DNA of 64,000 nucleotides from Chitinolyticbacter meiyuanensis (GCF_008033135.1 NZ_CP041335.1:2237925-2301924); one strand, 5' to 3'. Shown: positions 27,302 through 37,203, counted from the first letter of the stretch. Translations and numbers: made by a program. The notes: generated by a model not told the origin, from the letters alone.

Positions 27302-27755
27302 ACTGACGCAGGCCGGCGCCGAATTCCTCACGTTCACGCTGGGGCCGGAGACCTACGCCATCGATATTCTCGCCGTCCAGGAGATCCGTGCCTTTGATGG
27401 CGCCACGCCGATCGCGCACGCCCCGGCCTTCATCAAGGGCGTGATGAACCTGCGCGGCGAGATCGTGCCGCTGGCCGATCTGCGGTTGAAGTTCGGCATC
27501 GGCGAGGCCCGCTATGACGACTACACCATCGTCGTCGTGCTCAATGTCGGGCGGCGGGTGGTGGGCGTGGTCGTCGACAGCGTGTCCGACGTGATCCGGC
27601 TGACGCCCGATGCGATCCGCCCGGTGCCGGAGATGAATTCAGCCATCGACCTGCGCTATATGCGTGGCCTCGCCGGCCATGAAGGCCAGATGGTGATCCT
27701 GCTCGATATCGAAGACTTGATGCTCAGCGCCGATATGGCGCTGTTCGATGCCTGA
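27294..27755 (+). CDS. cheW: Chemotaxis coupling protein CheW
   Basis: A 153-residue CheW-domain protein linking the receptor to CheA. Recognisable blocks are FTLGPETYAIDILAVQEIR, PAFIKGVMNLRGEIVPLADL, VVGVVVDSVSDVI and GHEGQMVILLDIEDLM. The ATG lies inside the end of cheA (8-bp overlap), with AGGAG just upstream, so the two are translationally coupled. The mcp gene follows after 15 bp. Confidence 0.96.
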   Translation: MVELTQAGAEFLTFTLGPETYAIDILAVQEIRAFDGATPIAHAPAFIKGVMNLRGEIVPLADLRLKFGIGEARYDDYTIVVVLNVGRRVVGVVVDSVSDVIRLTPDAIRPVPEMNSAIDLRYMRGLAGHEGQMVILLDIEDLMLSADMALFDA

Positions 27756-27770
27756 TTCCTGGAGAAGACG

Positions 27771-29435
27771 ATGTTCAATTCGCTCACCATCACCCAGAAG
27801 TTGTCGGCAGGTTTCGGCGCCGTGGTCGCCTTGTTGCTGTTGCTGGCCGCCGTGGCCTACATCAACGTATCGCGCCTCTCTGAGGCAATGCGCTGGGATT
27901 CGCACACCTACGAGGTGATCAACGAGGGCAATGGCCTGCTGGAGCAGATGCTCAATATCCAGACCGGCATGCGTGGCTTCCTGCTCACCGGCGAAGACCA
28001 GTTCCTCGGGCCGTATCAGCTGGGTCGGGTCGAGTTCCAGCGTCACTGGGCCAATGCCAAGAAGCTGACCGCGGACAACCCGGCGCAGCAGGCGCGGCTG
28101 GTGAAGCTGCTGGCGCAGCACAACGAGTTCGTTGCGTTCGAGCAGACGCTGATCGATCACCGTATTGCCGCTGGAAACGATACCGTCAAGATCGCCGAGC
28201 AGTACAACGTGGTGCGCGAAGGCCAGGGCAAGCGGATGATGGATGCGTTCCGTGGCCAGATCGCCGAATTCGTCGCCACCGAGCAGTCGTTGCTGCAGGG
28301 GCGCCGTGCCGACGTGCGACGGTTGGAGCAGACCACCGAGCTGGTGCTCACGCTGGGCTGCCTGCTGGCCATGATCATGTCCTTCGTCGTCGCCTACGCC
28401 ATCATTCGCGGCTTGTCACGCCAGCTCGGCGGCGAACCGCGCTATGCATCGGAAGTGGTGCACCGCATCGCCCAGGGCGATTTCAGCCACCGCATCAAGC
28501 TGCGTACCGATGATGAAAGCAGCCTGCTCTACAGCATGTCGCAGATGCAGGATGGTTTGGCGCGGCTGATTGCCCAGGTCAAGCATGTGGCCGAGACCAT
28601 CAATGTGGGCGCGCAGGAAATCGCCATCGGCAACAACGACCTGTCGCGCCGAACCGAACAGCAGGCCGCCGCGCTGGAGGAAACGGCATCCAGCATGGAG
28701 GAGCTGACCTCGGCGGTGAAGCAGAATGCCGACAGCGCCAAGCAGACGCGCACGGTGGTGGACGGCACCGCCGCCGTTACCCAGCGTGGCGGGGAATCGA
28801 TGCAGCAGGTGGAGAACACCATGGGTGCGATCACCGAAAGCTCGCGTCGCATCGTCGACATCATCAGCGTGATCGATGCCATCGCCTTCCAGACCAATAT
28901 CCTGGCGCTGAATGCAGCGGTGGAAGCCGCACGTGCCGGCGAGCAGGGGCGAGGCTTTGCCGTGGTGGCCGGCGAAGTGCGCACGTTGGCGCAACGCTCG
29001 GCGGCGGCGGCCAAGGAGATCAAGCAGCTGATCAATGCCTCGGTGGAGCGCGTGGAAGGGGGCAACCGCCAGGTCGATGCGGCAGTGGCCACCATCCGCG
29101 AGCTGGTGTCATCGATGCAGCGGGTGGCGGTGCTGACCAATGACATCGTCGATGCCACGTTCGAGCAGAGCAACGGCATTGCCCAGATCAACACCACCGT
29201 GGTGCAGATGGACGAGGTCACCCAGCAGAATGCGGCGCTGGTCGAAGAAGTGACGGCGGCGAGCGAATCGCTGGCGCGCCAGGCACGCATCCTTGCCGAT
29301 TCGGTGGCGCGCTTCCGCCTGCCGGACAGCAGCGGGCGGGCAGCGGGCAGCACCGAGCCTGCCAAGACGCACGATGCCCCAGCTGAAATACCCCGGCCGT
29401 CCGCACCGCGCGACGACGACTGGGCCGAGTTCTGA
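27771..29435 (+). CDS. Methyl-accepting chemotaxis protein with CHASE3 sensor
   Basis: A 554-residue inner-membrane receptor. Membrane segments lie at ~11-33 and ~185-208; the periplasmic region between them resembles CHASE3 (LNIQTGMRGFLLTGEDQFL is typical). A HAMP domain follows, then the cytoplasmic signalling domain with the hairpin tip FQTNILALNAAVEAARAGEQ and GRGFAVVAGEVRTLAQRSA. The C-terminus is DDDWAEF, a WxxF-type tail of the kind that tethers CheR and CheB on methylated receptors. It is the only receptor gene in the window and is the presumed main input of this chemosensory operon. Its ligand is unknown. Confidence 0.95.
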   Translation: MFNSLTITQKLSAGFGAVVALLLLLAAVAYINVSRLSEAMRWDSHTYEVINEGNGLLEQMLNIQTGMRGFLLTGEDQFLGPYQLGRVEFQRHWANAKKLTADNPAQQARLVKLLAQHNEFVAFEQTLIDHRIAAGNDTVKIAEQYNVVREGQGKRMMDAFRGQIAEFVATEQSLLQGRRADVRRLEQTTELVLTLGCLLAMIMSFVVAYAIIRGLSRQLGGEPRYASEVVHRIAQGDFSHRIKLRTDDESSLLYSMSQMQDGLARLIAQVKHVAETINVGAQEIAIGNNDLSRRTEQQAAALEETASSMEELTSAVKQNADSAKQTRTVVDGTAAVTQRGGESMQQVENTMGAITESSRRIVDIISVIDAIAFQTNILALNAAVEAARAGEQGRGFAVVAGEVRTLAQRSAAAAKEIKQLINASVERVEGGNRQVDAAVATIRELVSSMQRVAVLTNDIVDATFEQSNGIAQINTTVVQMDEVTQQNAALVEEVTAASESLARQARILADSVARFRLPDSSGRAAGSTEPAKTHDAPAEIPRPSAPRDDDWAEF

Positions 29436-29452
29436 GCTGCGGCTGAGCGGCC

Positions 29453-30055
29453 ATGGCCAAGCAGCGCGACGCCGAATTGCCGACGGAACCGCGTCGTTAC
29501 CACGACCACCGGTTTGGGCTGGATGCGGTCAAGCTGCTGCCATCGCACTACTTCGCCACCCAGGAAAACGTGGTGTTGGTTACGGTGCTGGGCTCCTGCG
29601 TGGCGGTCTGTTTGCGCGATCCGCTGGCCAAGGTGGGCGGCATGAACCATTTCATGCTGCCCGATGGCGAGGATGGCCTGGTTGGTGCGCCCGCGCGATA
29701 TGGCACCAACGCCATGGAACTGCTGATCAACCGGATGATGAAGCTGGGCGCCCGCCGCTCGCGTCTGGAAGCCAAGGTATTCGGCGCCGCCGCGGTGGTG
29801 GCGGGCATTGCCAGCTGGCGGGTGGGCGAGCGCAACGCCGAATTCGTCCAGCACTACCTTGCCACTGAAGGCATACGCGTACTGGCCGAGGACCTGCGCG
29901 GCCAGCAGGGGCGCAAGCTGTATTTCTTTCCCGCCACCGGCCGTGTGCTGGTGCGGCGGCTCAAACAGCTGGGGAACCAGACGCTGTTCGAACGCGAAAA
30001 CGCCTACTCGCGCGCGCTTTCCAAGCCGCGCGGCGGCGACGTGGACCTGTTCTGA
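29453..30055 (+). CDS. cheD: Chemoreceptor glutamine deamidase CheD
   Basis: A 200-residue CheD homologue, which deamidates receptor glutamines and in some bacteria interacts with CheC-type phosphatases. The active-site Cys and His are in VTVLGSCVAVCLRDP and GGMNHFMLP; the YGTNAMELLINRMMKLGA and KVFGAAAVV blocks are typical. The C-terminal tail is GGDVDLF, nearly the same as the GGDIELF end of the CheZ-like protein upstream. cheD is joined to cheB by TGATG (1-bp overlap) and follows mcp by 17 bp. Confidence 0.94.
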   Translation: MAKQRDAELPTEPRRYHDHRFGLDAVKLLPSHYFATQENVVLVTVLGSCVAVCLRDPLAKVGGMNHFMLPDGEDGLVGAPARYGTNAMELLINRMMKLGARRSRLEAKVFGAAAVVAGIASWRVGERNAEFVQHYLATEGIRVLAEDLRGQQGRKLYFFPATGRVLVRRLKQLGNQTLFERENAYSRALSKPRGGDVDLF

Positions 30056-31071
30056 TGCTGGCGCGCGTGCTCATTGTCGACGACTCGGCCGCCTATCGCG
30101 GCCTGCTGACAAGGCTGCTGCAGGATCAGCCCGGCATCTTCGTGGTCGGCGAGGCATCGAGCGCGCAGGCGGCACGCACGGCGATCAAGTCGCTCAAGCC
30201 CGATGTGCTCACGCTGGATGTCGAAATGCCCGGCATGGATGGCATCGCCTTCCTGGAAAAACTGATGCGGCTGCACCCGTTACCGGTGGTAATGGTTTCG
30301 TCGGCTGCACGCCATCGCGCCGAGGTGGTGCTGGAGGCGCTGGCACTGGGCGCGGTCGATTTCGTACCCAAGCCGGAACAGGCTGACCCGCACGCCTTGT
30401 TCAATTTCGCCGAGCAGCTTGCCGGCACCTTGCGTGCAGCCGCCGGCGCGCGGCTCGGCTGTGCGGAACCCGACGAACCGGCCCCGGCCCCGGCTCCGCT
30501 GGCGGGGCGTGCCGAAGTGATCGCGCTCGGGGCATCCACCGGAGGCACCGAAGCAATCGCGCGCGTGCTGCGAGCGCTACCCGGCGACGTGCCTCCAGTG
30601 CTGATCGTGCAGCACTTGCCGGATCGCTTCGTGCCGGCCTTTGCCAAGCGACTGGAGCGGGATAGCGGCCTGGTCGTTGCGCTGGCCAAGGAAGGGCAGC
30701 CGTTGCAGCCGGGGCATGCCTACCTGTCGCCGGGCGACGTGCATCTTGCGGTGGCGCGGCGCCAGCGCCAGCTGGTGGCGGCGCTCTCCAGCGAGGAGCG
30801 GGTGCAGTTCCATCGCCCGGCGGTCGACGTGTTGTTCCACGCTGTGGCACGGGTAGTGGGCAAGGCCGCGCGCGCGGCACTGCTTACCGGCATGGGCAAG
30901 GATGGCGCAGCCGGCATGGCAGCGATCCGCGCTGCCGGTGGCTACACGGTGGCTCAGGATGAAGCGAGCTGCGTGGTCTATGGCATGCCGGGGGAGGCGG
31001 TGCATTGCGGTGGCGCTTGCGAGATATTGCCGCTGACCCAGATCGCGGGGCGGCTGGCGCCAAGGCGCTGA
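30055..31071 (+). CDS. cheB: Chemotaxis response regulator / protein-glutamate methylesterase CheB
   Basis: A 338-residue CheB with an N-terminal receiver (phosphoacceptor D55 in LTLDVEMPGMDG; Lys in FVPKPEQ) and a C-terminal methylesterase. The catalytic triad is visible: Ser in VIALGASTGGTEA, His in LIVQHLPDRF and Asp in LTGMGKDGAAGMAAIR. It removes receptor methyl groups when phosphorylated by CheA. It is the last gene of the cluster; no cheR follows, and the LysR gene converges with only 2 bp between stops. Confidence 0.96.
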   Translation: MLARVLIVDDSAAYRGLLTRLLQDQPGIFVVGEASSAQAARTAIKSLKPDVLTLDVEMPGMDGIAFLEKLMRLHPLPVVMVSSAARHRAEVVLEALALGAVDFVPKPEQADPHALFNFAEQLAGTLRAAAGARLGCAEPDEPAPAPAPLAGRAEVIALGASTGGTEAIARVLRALPGDVPPVLIVQHLPDRFVPAFAKRLERDSGLVVALAKEGQPLQPGHAYLSPGDVHLAVARRQRQLVAALSSEERVQFHRPAVDVLFHAVARVVGKAARAALLTGMGKDGAAGMAAIRAAGGYTVAQDEASCVVYGMPGEAVHCGGACEILPLTQIAGRLAPRR

Positions 31072-31073
31072 GC

Positions 31074-31961
31074 TCAGGTCGCGTCCGAGGCTTCCTCCAG
31101 CCATTGGCAAAAGGCGGTGATGGCCGCGTCGTTCATCGCACTGCGCGGCGTGATCCAGCAGTAGCCACGCACCGGCGCCACCGGGCCAGCCAGCGGAGCC
31201 ACCAGCCTGCCGCTATCGAGCTCGGCCTGGATCATCGGCAAGGGCCCCAGCACCACGCCCAATCCATCCATCGCTGCCTGCAGCGCCAGGTAGAAATGAT
31301 CGAAATGCTGGGTAGCGGCGGGTTTCAGCTCCGGCACCCCGGCCAGGGTCAGCCAGCGTTGCCAGGCGGTGGGTCGGGTGTCGGCGTACAGCAGCGTATG
31401 GCGGGAGAGATCGGCTGCTTCCTGGATCGGCGAGCGCTCGAGCAGGGCAGGGCTGATCAGCGGCAGCTCACGTTCCTCCAGAAAGGGCTTGGTGGCGTAG
31501 CCCGGCCAGTCACCTGGGCCGCGACGAATCGCCACATCGAACGGCGTATCCAGCCGGCTGATGTCGCGATCAGAGGTCATCAGCTTGAGCTCGATATCGG
31601 GAAAGCGCTGCTGGAATTGGGTGAGCCGCGGCAGCAGCCAGTACATGGCGAGTGTCGGCGTCGAGTTGATCGTCAGTCGCCGTTGCCGGTTGGGCTGCAT
31701 CAGCTGGTGGGTGGCATTGGCAATCAGATCGAAGCCATCCTGCACCTGCACCAGGTAGCGCCAGCCAACGTCGGTGAGCTTTACCCGTCCACCGCTGCGC
31801 TCGAACAACTGCACGCCCAGCCACGCTTCCAGCTGCTTGATCTGCTTGCTGATTGCACCGTGGGTGACGAACAGCTCGGCCGCGGCGGCAGAGAAGCTTT
31901 CCAGCCGCGCGGCGGCTTCGAAGGCGCGCAAGGCATTCAACGGGGGCAGGGCTGCGCTCAT
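31074..31961 (-). CDS. LysR-family transcriptional regulator, GcvA-like
   Basis: A 295-residue LysR regulator. The N-terminal winged helix reads LNALRAFEAAARLESFSAAA and THGAISKQIKQLEAWLGVQL, resembling GcvA-type members; the effector-binding domain follows (INSTPTLAMYWLLPRL). It faces away from acnB, with 321 bp between the two starts, so divergent control of acnB is possible but not shown. The effector is unknown. Confidence 0.9.
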   Translation of the reverse strand: MSAALPPLNALRAFEAAARLESFSAAAAELFVTHGAISKQIKQLEAWLGVQLFERSGGRVKLTDVGWRYLVQVQDGFDLIANATHQLMQPNRQRRLTINSTPTLAMYWLLPRLTQFQQRFPDIELKLMTSDRDISRLDTPFDVAIRRGPGDWPGYATKPFLEERELPLISPALLERSPIQEAADLSRHTLLYADTRPTAWQRWLTLAGVPELKPAATQHFDHFYLALQAAMDGLGVVLGPLPMIQAELDSGRLVAPLAGPVAPVRGYCWITPRSAMNDAAITAFCQWLEEASDAT

Positions 31962-32282
31962 GGTGAATCCAGTTCAAGGGCTGTCGCGGACGGACGGATG
32001 GCATGACAGTGATCGACATCGGCGGGGAATGGCATTGCGAGTGGTTCTCAGCTAGCCGCCCCCATGCACGATCGATGACGCTGCTGTGATTTTAACTCAC
32101 ACCCGATGTGGCGATTACTCGTTTGTACCGCGGCACGCATCCGCGTAATCTCTCGCCCCGAAGCGGGCCTTGCCGTTCAGCCTACGGCATGAAACGGCGC
32201 AGCGGCCCGCGTAGAATCAAGCCCGGCCCTGCCGGGCGCGCGGCGCCAGCCGCTTTTTCCCTGTCACGCAAAAGGTTGATCC
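31962..32282. other. Divergent intergenic region between lysR-type gene and acnB
   Basis: This 321-bp gap must hold the promoters of both divergent genes. A TAGAAT hexamer at 32212-32217 could be the acnB -10 element, but no good -35 partner is seen. A GC-rich hairpin (CCCGG/CCGGG, about 32221-32236) lies in the presumed acnB leader. No coding frame is credible. Confidence 0.5.
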
Positions 32283-34868
32283 ATGCTTGAAGCCTATCGC
32301 CAGCACGTAGCCGAACGTGCCGCCCTCGGAATCCCGCCGCTGCCGCTGACCGCGCAACAAGTGGCCGACTTGGTCACCCTGCTGCAGAACCCGCCCGCTG
32401 GCGAGGAAGCCTTCCTGGTTGACCTGATCACCCATCGCGTACCGCCGGGCGTGGACGATGCCGCCAAGGTCAAGGCCGCATTCCTCGCAGCCGTTGCTGC
32501 CGGCAAGGATTCCTGTGCGCTGATCAGCCGTACCAAGGCCGTTGAACTCTTGGGCACCATGCTGGGCGGTTTCAACATCAAGCCGATGATCGATCTCTTG
32601 GGCGATGCCGAAGTCGGCACCGTGGCCGCCGAAGGCCTGAAGAAAACCCTGCTGATGTTCGATTACTTCCATGACGTGAAGGAACTGGCCGACGCCGGCA
32701 ACGGCAATGCCCGCGCCGTGATCCAGAGCTGGGCCGATGCCGAGTGGTTCACCAGCCGTCCGGAAGTGCCGCAAGCCGTCACCCTGACCGTATTCAAGGT
32801 CACCGGCGAAACCAATACCGATGATCTGTCGCCGGCGCCGGACGCCTGGTCGCGCCCGGATATCCCGCTGCACGCGCTGGCCATGCTGAAGAACGCCCGT
32901 CCTGGCATCACCCCGGAAGAAGACGGCAAGCGCGGCCCGATCCAGTTCATCCAGGATCTGGCGAAGAAGGGCAACCTGATCGCCTACGTCGGTGACGTGG
33001 TCGGTACCGGTTCCTCGCGCAAGTCGGCCACCAACTCGGTGCTGTGGTGGACGGGCGATGACATCCCGTTCGTGCCGAACAAGCGCTTTGGCGGCTACTG
33101 CCTCGGCGGCAAGATCGCCCCGATCTTCTTCAACACCCAGGAAGACTCCGGTGCGCTGCCGATCGAAGTCGATGTGTCCAGCCTGGACATGGGCGATGTG
33201 ATCGAACTGCGCCCGTATGAAGGCAAGGTCATCAAGAACGGCGAAACCGTCGCTGAATTCAAGGTGAAGTCGGACGTGCTGTTCGACGAAGTGCGCGCTG
33301 GTGGCCGTATCAACCTGATCATCGGCCGTGGCCTGACTGCCAAGGCGCGTGAATCGCTGGGGCTGCCGGCCTCGACGCTGTTCCGCCTGCCGCAGGCACC
33401 GGCTGCTTCGACCAAGGGTTACACCCAGGCGCAGAAGATGGTTGGCCGCGCGGTTGGCCTGCCGGAAGGCCAGGGCGTGCGTCCGGGCACCTACTGCGAA
33501 CCGCGCATGACTTCTGTTGGCTCGCAAGACACCACCGGCCCGATGACCCGCGACGAGCTGAAGGATCTGGCTTGCCTGGGCTTCTCGGCTGATCTGGTGA
33601 TGCAATCGTTCTGCCACACTGCTGCGTATCCGAAGCCGGTGGATGTGAAGACTCACCACGAGCTGCCGGAATTCATCCGCAACCGTGGCGGCGTTTCGCT
33701 GCGCCCGGGCGATGGCGTGATCCACAGCTGGCTCAACCGCATGCTGCTGCCCGATACCGTCGGTACCGGTGGCGACAGCCACACCCGTTTCCCGATCGGC
33801 ATCTCCTTCCCGGCAGGTTCCGGTCTGGTGGCCTTTGGCGCCGCCACCGGCGTGATGCCGCTGGACATGCCGGAATCGGTGCTGGTGCGCTTCAAGGGCG
33901 AACTGCAGCCGGGCATTACCCTGCGTGACCTCGTGAACGCCATTCCGCTGTACGCGATCAAAGCCGGTCTGCTGACCGTGGCCAAGGCAGGCAAGAAGAA
34001 CATCTTCTCCGGCCGTATCCTGGAAATCGAAGGCTTGCCCAAGCTCAAGGTCGAGCAAGCGTTCGAACTGACCGATGCCTCCGCCGAGCGTTCGGCTGCT
34101 GGCTGCTCGGTGCGCCTCGATAAAGAGCCGATCATCGAGTACCTGAACTCGAACATCGTGCTGCTGAAGTCGATGATCACCAACGGCTATGGTGATGCCA
34201 AGACCCTGGGCCGCCGGATCAAGGCCATGGAAGCGTGGCTCGCCAACCCGAACCTGCTCGAGCCGGATGCCGACGCCGAATACGCTGCGGTCATTGAAAT
34301 TGATCTGGCCGACGTCAAGGAGCCGATCCTGGCCTGCCCGAACGACCCGGACGATGTGAAGGTGTTGTCCGAAGTGGCTGGCACGCACATCGACGAAGTG
34401 TTCATCGGTTCGTGCATGACCAACATCGGTCACTTCCGTGCCGCCGGTAAATTGCTCGAGGGCAAGCGCGATATCCCGGTCAAGCTGTGGATCGCCCCGC
34501 CGACCAAGATGGATGCCCAGCAGCTGACCGAAGAAGGCTATTACGGCACCTTCGGCACGGCAGGCGCGCGGACCGAAATGCCGGGCTGCTCGCTGTGCAT
34601 GGGCAATCAGGCGCAGGTGCGCGAAGGCGCAACCGTGGTGTCCACCTCCACCCGTAACTTCCCGAACCGCCTGGGCAAGAACACCAATGTGTTCCTGTCC
34701 TCGGCCGAACTGGCCGCGATTGCATCGCGTCTGGGCCGTATCCCGACCGTTGCCGAGTACATGGCCGACATTGGCGTGATCAACGAGAAGGGTGCGGAAG
34801 TCTACCGCTACCTCAACTTCAACCAGATCGAGAGCTATCAGGCCGAAGCTGAGAAGGCTGCTGTCTGA
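32283..34868 (+). CDS. acnB: Bifunctional aconitate hydratase B / 2-methylisocitrate dehydratase
   Basis: AcnB is the main growth-phase aconitase in many proteobacteria and also acts in the methylcitrate cycle. The 861-residue protein begins with the HEAT-like N-terminal domain ([20 protein letters not shown]) and contains the swivel block [40 protein letters not shown], and the iron-sulfur ligands in [12 protein letters not shown] and [14 protein letters not shown]. Codon use is more biased than in neighbouring genes, as expected for high expression. A 15-bp perfect-stem terminator follows the stop. Confidence 0.98.
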   Translation: MLEAYRQHVAERAALGIPPLPLTAQQVADLVTLLQNPPAGEEAFLVDLITHRVPPGVDDAAKVKAAFLAAVAAGKDSCALISRTKAVELLGTMLGGFNIKPMIDLLGDAEVGTVAAEGLKKTLLMFDYFHDVKELADAGNGNARAVIQSWADAEWFTSRPEVPQAVTLTVFKVTGETNTDDLSPAPDAWSRPDIPLHALAMLKNARPGITPEEDGKRGPIQFIQDLAKKGNLIAYVGDVVGTGSSRKSATNSVLWWTGDDIPFVPNKRFGGYCLGGKIAPIFFNTQEDSGALPIEVDVSSLDMGDVIELRPYEGKVIKNGETVAEFKVKSDVLFDEVRAGGRINLIIGRGLTAKARESLGLPASTLFRLPQAPAASTKGYTQAQKMVGRAVGLPEGQGVRPGTYCEPRMTSVGSQDTTGPMTRDELKDLACLGFSADLVMQSFCHTAAYPKPVDVKTHHELPEFIRNRGGVSLRPGDGVIHSWLNRMLLPDTVGTGGDSHTRFPIGISFPAGSGLVAFGAATGVMPLDMPESVLVRFKGELQPGITLRDLVNAIPLYAIKAGLLTVAKAGKKNIFSGRILEIEGLPKLKVEQAFELTDASAERSAAGCSVRLDKEPIIEYLNSNIVLLKSMITNGYGDAKTLGRRIKAMEAWLANPNLLEPDADAEYAAVIEIDLADVKEPILACPNDPDDVKVLSEVAGTHIDEVFIGSCMTNIGHFRAAGKLLEGKRDIPVKLWIAPPTKMDAQQLTEEGYYGTFGTAGARTEMPGCSLCMGNQAQVREGATVVSTSTRNFPNRLGKNTNVFLSSAELAAIASRLGRIPTVAEYMADIGVINEKGAEVYRYLNFNQIESYQAEAEKAAV

Positions 34869-34886
34869 CAGGGTGGCTCCGCCCCC

Positions 34887-34920
34887 AACGAAAAACCCGC
34901 CTGATGGCGGGTTTTTCGTT
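34887..34920. terminator. Bidirectional-type terminator after acnB
   Basis: A perfect 15-bp stem, AACGAAAAACCCGCC/GGCGGGTTTTTCGTT, with loop TGAT, starting 18 bp after the acnB stop. The A/T-rich arms provide a T tract in either direction, though only acnB ends here. Confidence 0.92.
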
Positions 34921-34995
34921 GGTCGGGCTGCCGCGGGGCTGCAAAACCCCGGATAATGGCGGCCAAATCGTTTTCTGCGCTATTGGAATTCCCTC

Positions 34996-37203
34996 ATGGA
35001 AATCAAGGTCAATTTTCTCGACAAGCTTCGCCTGGAAGCCAAGTTCGACGATTTCACGGTGGTGGCCGATCAACCCATTCGCTACAAGGGCGATGGTTCG
35101 GCACCGGGCCCGTTCGATTACTTCCTGGCTTCATCGGCTTTGTGTGCCGCCTACTTTGTGAAGTTGTATTGCGTTACCCGCAATATCCCCACCGAGCATA
35201 TTCGCCTGTCGCAGAACAATATTGTCGATCCGGAAAACCGCTATCAGCAGATTTTCAAGATCCAGGTCGAATTGCCGGAAGATATCTCCGCCAAGGATCG
35301 CCAGGGCATCCTGCGCTCCATCGACCGTTGCACGGTAAAGAAAGTGGTGCAGGCCGGGCCGGAGTTCGTGATCGAGGAGGTCGATAATCTTGATGCCGAC
35401 GCCCAGGCGCTGCTGATGCCCAATTCGGCGTCTGAAGCGAGCACCTATATTGCAGGCAAGGATTTGCCGCTGGAGCAGACCATTGCCAATATGTCGGGCG
35501 TATTGGCAAATCTGGGCATCAAGATCGAAATTGCCTCGTGGCGCAATATTGTGCCCAATGTCTGGTCGCTGCATATCCGCGATGCGCATTCGCCAATGTG
35601 TTTCACCAATGGCAAGGGTGCAACCAAGGAAAGTGCGCTGGCGTCGGCTTTGGGCGAGTATATCGAGCGCCTGAATTGCAATCACTTCTACGCCGGCAGT
35701 TTCTGGGGCGAGGATATTGCCAATGCCGCCTTCGTGCATTACCCGAACGAGCGCTGGTTCAAGCCGGGCCCCAAGGATGCGTTGCCGGCGGAGATCCTCG
35801 ATGCGTATTGCCTGGATATCTACAACCCCGATGGCGAGTTGCGCGGCTCGCACCTGATCGACACCAACTCCGGCAATGTGGATCGCGGCATCTGCGCGCT
35901 GCCGTTTGTGCGTCAGTCGGATGGCGAGGTGGTGTATTTTCCGTCCAATCTCGTCGAAAACCTGTTCGTCAGCAATGGCATGAGCGCCGGCAATACGCTG
36001 GCCGAGGCACAGGTGCAATGCCTGTCGGAAATCTTCGAGCGAGCGGTAAAGCGTGAAATCCTGGAAGGCGAACTCGCGCTGCCCGATGTGCCGCAGCACG
36101 TGCTGGCGAAATACCCCCGCATTGCGGCCGGCATCCAGGGCCTGGAAGAACAGGGCTTTCCGGTGCTGGTGAAGGATGCATCGCTGGGCGGGGTGTATCC
36201 GCTGATGTGCGTTACCTTGATGAATCCGCGCACTGGTGGCGTATTCGCCTCGTTCGGCGCGCATCCCAGCTTCGAGGTGGCGCTGGAGCGCAGCCTGACC
36301 GAACTCTTGCAGGGGCGCAGTTTTGAAGGCCTCAATGATCTGCCCCGGCCCACCTTTGAAAGCCAGGCGGTGACCGAGCCGAACAACTTCGTCGAGCACT
36401 TCATCGATTCCAGCGGCGTGGTGTCGTGGCGCTTCTTCAGCGCCAAGGCGGATTTTGAATTTGTCGAATGGGATTTCTCCGGCGACGGCGAGAACTCCAA
36501 TGCCGAGGAAGCCGCAACGCTGCTGGGTATCCTCGAAGGCATGGGCAAAGCGGTGTACACGGCTGTCTACGAGCATCTGGGTGCCACCGCCTGCCGCATC
36601 CTGGTGCCCGGCTATTCCGAGGTGTATCCGGTCGAGGATCTGATCTGGGACAACACCAACAAGGCGCTAACGTTCCGCGCCGATATCCTTAACCTGCATC
36701 GCCTGGACGATGCCAGCCTGGAAGCACTGCTGGATCGCCTGGAAGACTGCGATGTGGACCAATACAGCGATATCGCCACCCTGATCGGCATCGAATTCGA
36801 CGAGAACACCGTGTGGGGCCAGCTCACCTTGCTGGAGCTGAAGCTGCTGATTCATCTCGCCCTGCAGCAATTCGAAGAAGCGCTGGATCTGGTAGGCGCC
36901 TTCCTGCAGTACAACGACAATACGGTCGAGCGCGGCTTGTTCTACCAGGCGGTCAATGCGGTACTGGAAGTGCTGCTGGATGATGAACTGGAGCTGGACG
37001 ATTACGAGGCCAATTTCCGCAGGATGTTCGGCAACGAGCGGATGGATGCCGTGATCGGGTCCGTGGACGGCAGCATTCGTTTCTACGGCTTGACGCCGAC
37101 GAGCATGCAGCTGGAGGGGCTCGACCGGCATCAGCGGTTGATCGACAGCTACAAGAAACTGCATGTGGCGCGCGCCAAGGCGGCTGCTTCCAGCGCGGGA
37201 TGA
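34996..37203 (+). CDS. ycaO: OsmC-YcaO fusion protein
   Basis: A 735-residue protein with two parts. Residues 1-~135 are an OsmC/Ohr-like domain (GDGSAPGPFDYFLASSALC contains the conserved Cys region; a second Cys is in RSIDRCTVKK). Residues ~150-735 match YcaO, an ATP-dependent cyclodehydratase-fold protein that in E. coli supports RimO-dependent beta-methylthiolation of ribosomal protein S12. Visible YcaO blocks include GKGATKESALASALGEYIER, GMSAGNTLAEAQVQCLSEIF and GAHPSFEVALERSLTELLQG. E. coli YcaO is 586 residues and lacks the OsmC part. No precursor peptide or partner cyclase is adjacent, so a natural-product role is unlikely. Confidence 0.92.
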   Translation: MEIKVNFLDKLRLEAKFDDFTVVADQPIRYKGDGSAPGPFDYFLASSALCAAYFVKLYCVTRNIPTEHIRLSQNNIVDPENRYQQIFKIQVELPEDISAKDRQGILRSIDRCTVKKVVQAGPEFVIEEVDNLDADAQALLMPNSASEASTYIAGKDLPLEQTIANMSGVLANLGIKIEIASWRNIVPNVWSLHIRDAHSPMCFTNGKGATKESALASALGEYIERLNCNHFYAGSFWGEDIANAAFVHYPNERWFKPGPKDALPAEILDAYCLDIYNPDGELRGSHLIDTNSGNVDRGICALPFVRQSDGEVVYFPSNLVENLFVSNGMSAGNTLAEAQVQCLSEIFERAVKREILEGELALPDVPQHVLAKYPRIAAGIQGLEEQGFPVLVKDASLGGVYPLMCVTLMNPRTGGVFASFGAHPSFEVALERSLTELLQGRSFEGLNDLPRPTFESQAVTEPNNFVEHFIDSSGVVSWRFFSAKADFEFVEWDFSGDGENSNAEEAATLLGILEGMGKAVYTAVYEHLGATACRILVPGYSEVYPVEDLIWDNTNKALTFRADILNLHRLDDASLEALLDRLEDCDVDQYSDIATLIGIEFDENTVWGQLTLLELKLLIHLALQQFEEALDLVGAFLQYNDNTVERGLFYQAVNAVLEVLLDDELELDDYEANFRRMFGNERMDAVIGSVDGSIRFYGLTPTSMQLEGLDRHQRLIDSYKKLHVARAKAAASSAG

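Noticed and set aside
34996..37203. YcaO-based natural-product (thiazole/oxazole peptide) cluster
   Set aside because: No precursor peptide, E1-like partner or dehydrogenase is adjacent; the protein fits the stand-alone housekeeping YcaO type with an OsmC domain.
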